This document shows, piece after piece, positions 59,650-64,000 of a stretch of DNA of 64,000 nt. The notes beneath the pieces are model-generated. The model had not been told where the DNA came from, did not search any database, and saw nothing but the letters and a program-made list of their open reading frames with translations. Position numbers and translations under genes: made by a program. Where the stretch lies: assembly GCF_029784135.1 (NCBI RefSeq), contig NC_073746.1, positions 264,577,598 through 264,641,597 of the forward strand. The letters are read 5' to 3'. The stretch is from Toxorhynchites rutilus septentrionalis (Eukaryota; Arthropoda; Insecta; Diptera; Culicidae). Within the stretch, counting starts at the first letter, position 1. Each line of letters starts with the position of its first letter.

Positions 59650-60440
59650 TCAAGAGGGGATACTGTAAAGTTTTGTCCCGACCCGGTTCAGTCGCCATCA
59701 TGCGTTGGAATAGTGAGGAGCGTGCCTTTTCTTTTGAGGTTTACTTTTCAAGCGGATGTTCGGTTATTGCGATAAAGCCCATTTTCACTTGTGTGGGTCG
59801 GTTAACAAACAAAACATGCGCTACTGGGCTGACACCAACCCTCGAGAATTGCATCAAAAGCCTTTGCATTCACCCAAAGTCACAGTGTGGTGTGCAATTT
59901 CCTCAACTGGGATTATTGGTCCCTGTTTATTTGAGGAAAATGAGGTTACAGTGACAGTGAATTCGGACCGGTATGTAAACATGCTACAATGTTTTTGCCC
60001 ACGGCTAGAAAATTTGAATTTGGGGGACACTTGGTTCCAACAAGACGGTGCAACAGCACACACTTCAAGAGTATCGATGGCTGTTTTGAGGAAACACTTT
60101 CCAGAGCGCCTTATCTCAATTAGAAGCGATTTGGAATGGACGGCAAGCTCTCCCGATCTGTCTCCTTGTGATTTTTTTCTATGGGTTTTTTTAAAATCCC
60201 GTGTTTATGTGAACCATCCATGAACCCTACAAGATTTGAATAGCAACATCCAAGAAGAAATTGCCAACATAACACAATGTATGGAGAATGGGGGACGTCA
60301 CCTAACAGATTTGATCTTCAAAACAATGTAAATTAAAACTTTAAACATGTACCTACATTATAAAAAATAAATAAGTATTTTCCGATGCACACAATAGTTT
60401 TTATTGAGTTTTGAAAAAAGGGAGTTATGCTTCCGCACCC
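59650..60440 (+). pseudogene. Mariner-like transposase with 41-residue D-D spacing, internally deleted
   Basis: Plus-strand remnant. The N-terminus MRWNSEERAFSFEVYFSSGC (59700) lies about 20 residues before KAHFHLCGSVNKQNMRYW, so the DNA-binding region and first catalytic Asp are deleted. Then HSPKVTVWCAISSTGIIGP and WFQQDGATAHTSR follow with the second Asp. 41 residues later comes the final Asp of SPDLSPCDFFLW. A TGA interrupts after VYVNHP, and the tail GGRHLTDLIFKTM is shortened. A right terminus ATGCTTCCGCACCCTG followed by TA ends near 60440. The left terminus is not found. The D-D spacing points to a group other than the two D,D34D and D,D37E elements in this window. Confidence 0.82.
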
Positions 60441-60609
60441 TGTACATTTGGGGAGTAAAATACTTGAATATGCCGAAAAAACAAAAAAAAACTGGATAAA
60501 ACTGTGAAAATTATAAAAAAAACAGTAGAATTTTCGGCTTTGGCTGTTTCGCTGGCATGCTTAAAATAAACTGGCAATATACAGGCAAACTGGGAGGTTG
60601 GCAACTCTG

Positions 60610-61582
60610 GTGGTTCTTCTTGTACTTGTAGACGATATTTAATTTTTTGATCGTTTTGGACGACTTTCACGTTTCTCTGTCTACTTAATTGAGTGATGAA
60701 AACCTTCGTTTTCTTTCCACAACTACAGTTTGTTTCCCGGTAACGTTTGAACACGATATTTAGAGTCGATTTTGGAAATTTCAGAGCCTTAGTATTCTTT
60801 CTGACCACGTTGGGGTTTCAACGTGTCCAGAATTTTTTCATGTCTCGTTCCATCTTCAATAAATTTTTAATGCGTGTATCAATCCTGATCAGCTTTTTAC
60901 CAGTAGGTAAAAGAACAAAACGCTGCCATTAGTTTCTTGGCACGATAACTAGAGGCGCTGCGGTAAATAAAAATATGCGGCCAAATACTAACTGGAACTG
61001 AATTAATTATCTCCGTTTCAAATTGTGTAATAAAGGCCGCTTGGGTCGTTGCTGAAATAAAAAAAAAATGCCGTAGACTACATGTGGGTCCGTAGAATTT
61101 TGGCTCTAGTCATGTATTCTAGCCTCAGGCTTATGAGCAAACAACGAGAGGGATAGTCGGGCAGGTTTGTAAAGTTGAACACGATTGTCGGAAGAATTAT
61201 TTCATACGCCGCTACGTACTGAAATTATCCAGGATACATTTCAAGGTTTTGTTTTACTGTAAACGCTTTGAAAGCAGTTGGAAAACAGTGTTCTATACTC
61301 GATACTAGATTTTGCTTCAAATTCTGTTCAAAGTTTGCCAGAATATTCTCGTACACGGTTTTCATGTTACAAAGAGAGCTCATGTTACGTGCGCAATGTA
61401 CACGAGGAACATGTTTTTCCAGAACTGCAAGTTTTTCGTAGAAGATTGTCACATCCATGGAATCCATCACTAGATGCTGTCGCTAGTCGGTCGAAGCAAT
61501 AGCATTGTTCATCGTGTCGAAATTACTGCGCCTGAACTCCATCTCCATAGTTTGTTGTTCTGGCGCGTTGACCGAGGCCATG
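60610..61582. other. Gene-free stretch
   Basis: No gene I can name. A minus-strand frame at 61225-61470 (VTIFYEKLAVLEKHVPR) weakly recalls the LINE linker segment but diverges at once, so I do not call it. Confidence 0.4.
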
Positions 61583-61586
61583 TTAA

Positions 61587-61836
61587 CACATTGCGGACCG
61601 CTCACGAGTTTTTCGTGTTTCGCGTTCCATCTGTTGCGGATGGATGACGAAATTACCCGTGTTTTCTACACATGATGGTTGAATCTTTGGTTTGCTAAGA
61701 ATCTAACAAGACCTACCGATTGCTCGACCGATTGCTTCACCCCTCCCACACCGAAGGAAATTATCTCATTCGTGGAGTCCGAACAAATGAAGTTGAACGC
61801 TTCGCGTTTGCCCCAAAACGTGCGGTCCTTAATGTG
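61587..61836. mobile_element. TTAA-flanked MITE, family C
   Basis: 250 bp, ends CACATTGCGGACCGC and inverted CACATTAAGGACCGC. TTAA lies on both sides (61583-61586 and 61837-61840). The next inner segments also pair (CACGAGTTTTTCGTG against GCACGTTTTGGGG). It fits a piggyBac-superfamily MITE and differs from family B by its terminal sequence. Confidence 0.82.
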
Positions 61837-61840
61837 TTAA

Positions 61841-64000
61841 AACACCATTGAGTTTGTGAAGTGATTTACTTGCAGTAATCCGTAAACAGGCAGTAATTCA
61901 TTTTGGGCAAGAGACCCAAATATTAATTTTTTTTTGGACAAGGATCCCTATTTTGGACAAGGGGTCGATGTCGACCATTTTGAGAATCCCTGGTCTAGAT
62001 GATCAGACATGGTATGGATTGTACGAAATTGTGCGAGAGTGTACAACAGATGTACCTTATCAAGTTGAAAGTTTAAATTGAACTGCGACTTGCTCAAGAC
62101 GATTGCAATCTGGTAGCGAGATCAACACGCACCTGGGGCTGGACATGCACAAATAAAAAAACCTTTTTTTATTTTTTAAAAGTGATGAAATGTTTGTATG
62201 TATGGGACAAACCTCTTATTCGCTCAGACTAAATGAGATATTTTCTGCTGATAATTAAACTGACAGCGTACACAACTTTTTTTTGCAAATTGTCTCTTTC
62301 TTTGCTCCTTTATATTGCTATGATATGTATATTATACACCAACCCGCCTCTCGCTAGAGTAAATTCTGTACCAGTATGGGCGGATATACCATTTAATGAA
62401 ACTTTTAAGCTCATTCAATGTAATGTAAGAGGATGTCAAAAAGTTTGTTAAATATTTAATTTGGGTGTATTTGGAGGATACCTTTCTTAGGTGATGATGG
62501 TAAAAAACTTTGCATTACTTTATACGGAGCTTTACTGTACTGTACTTGCGGATAATCGGTGCTTCACTGTGCTTGTTACCACTTTTCGGCAATGTATACC
62601 TTTTCGCTAATTTTTCAAAGCATTCGTAGATTCTTCCGTAGATTATTTCGTATCAGCACGTGTCTGAACACCTCAAGACGGAAGTATTCTGACAAACAAT
62701 TTTTTGAATTACTTGTGTCTACATAAAGTTACGGAAATTGATGATAGCTTCTAAAAGATTTTCCTAAACTAACGTTGTTTTTTTCACTAAATCTTTGATT
62801 CTGTTAGGAATAACCCGTCTTGGTGATGAAAGTTCGACGAGAATATATTTGATACCATTTGCAGATGAAATTCATCGTTGCATCTTTAATTAGGTTGTAC
62901 TTAATTATTTCAGCTCTTTAACTTAAAAGGGGAAATTCTTCTCGATTTCAAACGTAACGTGCAGCGAATCTTCTTCTATGAAATACAGAAAACAGGGTTG
63001 CTTTGTGTTGCCGGAATTACTTATTAGGTCATTAGTAACTAGTCATTCAAGCTATTATTGATTACAATCCATATGGTTTGCTAATTGAACGTAAAGATCG
63101 TTATGGCATTGAGAACTCATCGTGGAACCTGAATGTTTTACATGCGATTAACATCAGAATTGAATTAAATTGACTTCGCCTTAAACGAAATCCATCACGC
63201 GATGCCCTTACAAACTCGCCATGATTCCTCGTAGAAACGAGCCTTTGACCTAGATTTTTCTTCAAAATCGCCCCACAAGATCAATTAAACGATATAATCT
63301 TTGTTCAGATTTTTTTTGTCCATTATTCATTGAATTTTGTACAATCACTATTAATTTCAAGCGTCGAATGCTAATCTGTTTATTTTTATTATTTCTTCAT
63401 TTCGCAGATTGGAGCTTTACTGCAAACGCTTAATTTCGACACCTATTTGTAACTATACAGAAAGAGAAATACTATGAGGCTGCCAGAGGAAGAGAGATAA
63501 CCTTGGCTTTATCGGTGGCTTTCTGCAGTTAATACATATCAACAACAAACAAACAGCATCTAACAGTTGAAACAGTCGCCTAACCGCCGCCATAACTGAG
63601 TTCAAGGCCTTCCATTACTAGGAGACCCGAATGAGGAATCGATCATCTAATATATCCCACTCCGACACGAGAGTAGAGTCGTCTGTGGTGTGAAACGTTC
63701 AATAAAGCGCAAGAAGAATAAAAGTGCGCAAGTGTGTTTGAGTTGATTGGTGGTTTGAATTGCAAGTGCAACACTTAATTAAAATCTGGAGCCTCCTCAT
63801 TAAGGCCCTGTGTGCTATTGTGCCAATGTGGATGTGTACGTCTACCGCATGAGCAAGAGCATTTGATTGGCTCGTATTACGTGAAGCAACCAGAAGAAAT
63901 AAGTTGAAAACTGCTAATTTCCGTTAGATCATTTTCCGCTACGAAAGCGGCTGAAACAAAACAGCAATATGTGAGAGATCCCGCAGTCACGGTCGAATCA
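61841..64000. other. Gene-free end of window, last 600 bp possibly unique host DNA
   Basis: A hAT-like terminus in inverted form, TTTTGAGAATCCCTGG, lies at about 61979-61993 without a partner that I can find. From about 63400 the sequence is less AT-rich, not visibly repetitive, and contains runs such as GTGCGCAAGTGTGTTTGAGT. It could be an upstream non-coding exon or promoter of a gene beyond the window. There is no open frame to support this. Confidence 0.35.

Larger units (their letters stand above)
54343..60609. mobile_element. Possible composite bounded by hAT-type termini
   Basis: CAGAGTTGCCAACC starts at 54343 and its exact 14-bp inverse ends at 60609. The outer octamers GTGGTAGG and GTGGTTCT share only the first five bases, so a common target duplication is uncertain. 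Between them lie the CR1-like LINE and a mariner-like remnant. No hAT transposase is seen. Alternatively the two ends belong to two different short MITEs of one family. Confidence 0.45.

Noticed and set aside
61225..61470. Possible second LINE fragment (VTIFYEKLAVLEKHVPR)
   Set aside because: Only about 15 residues resemble the LINE linker at 57154-57240, and the rest does not match. Too weak to call.
63400..64000. 5' exon or promoter of a host gene
   Set aside because: Composition changes and repeats are absent, but no coding frame, TATA/initiator pair or splice site is convincing. Kept only as a low-confidence note.

Overview
The window reads as AT-rich, eukaryotic, repeat-dominated DNA, most likely from a mosquito or a close dipteran. 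The strongest pointers are three copies of a Tc1/mariner-superfamily transposon whose transposase has the D,D37E spacing described for the mosquito ITmD37E group, a cecropia-type mariner, CR1-like LINEs, tRNA-derived SINEs, Helitron-like elements and many hAT-like and TTAA-type MITEs. I find no intact single-copy host gene. The only recognisable host sequence is a broken fragment of replication factor C subunit 3 (RFC3), and it lies inside a transposon. The species assignment is an inference.

Layout. 1-1256: no gene. 1257-2543: complete but dead cecropia-type mariner. 2744-4017: hAT-like MITE with a SINE nested in it (2922-3197). 5880-7541: Helitron-like element with an internal array of about 145-bp repeats. 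13299-14564: ITmD37E copy 1. 14958-15776: hAT-like MITE. 18770-20131: Tc1-like remnant carrying a near-perfect inverted duplication. 21100-32015: ITmD37E copy 2, split by a 9.36-kb hAT element (21576-30937) and also by a solo LTR (31048-31296). 34044-34543 and 39340-39517: related TTAA-type MITEs. 37430-38400: Tc3-like remnant. 40820-43033: CR1-like LINE remnant interrupted by ITmD37E copy 3 (41624-42922). 43208-43426, 44075-44841 and 45920-46611: a CTAG-flanked MITE, a hAT-like MITE and a Helitron-like element. 47234-48965: tandem palindromes. 54343-60609: a possible composite flanked by hAT-type termini, holding a CR1-like LINE and a mariner-like remnant with 41-residue catalytic spacing. 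61587-61836: TTAA-flanked MITE.

The most interesting locus is the hAT element at 21576-30937. It has short inverted termini and an exact 8-bp target duplication inside a known ITmD37E sequence, so its boundaries are firm. On the minus strand it carries what looks like an uninterrupted four-exon transposase gene (about 628 residues: BED finger, D-D-E residues, C-terminal dimerisation region). On the plus strand, within the same boundaries, lies the degenerate RFC3 fragment. Other insertions inside it are a Helitron, a 1.7-kb inverted-repeat element, SINE pieces and palindromic repeats.

Nesting gives a partial order of events: ITmD37E, then hAT, then the later insertions in the hAT; hAT-like MITE, then SINE; CR1-like LINE, then ITmD37E copy 3; TTAA MITE, then TA MITE. 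All exon, element and duplication boundaries here were read by eye from the sequence, and no database search was run.
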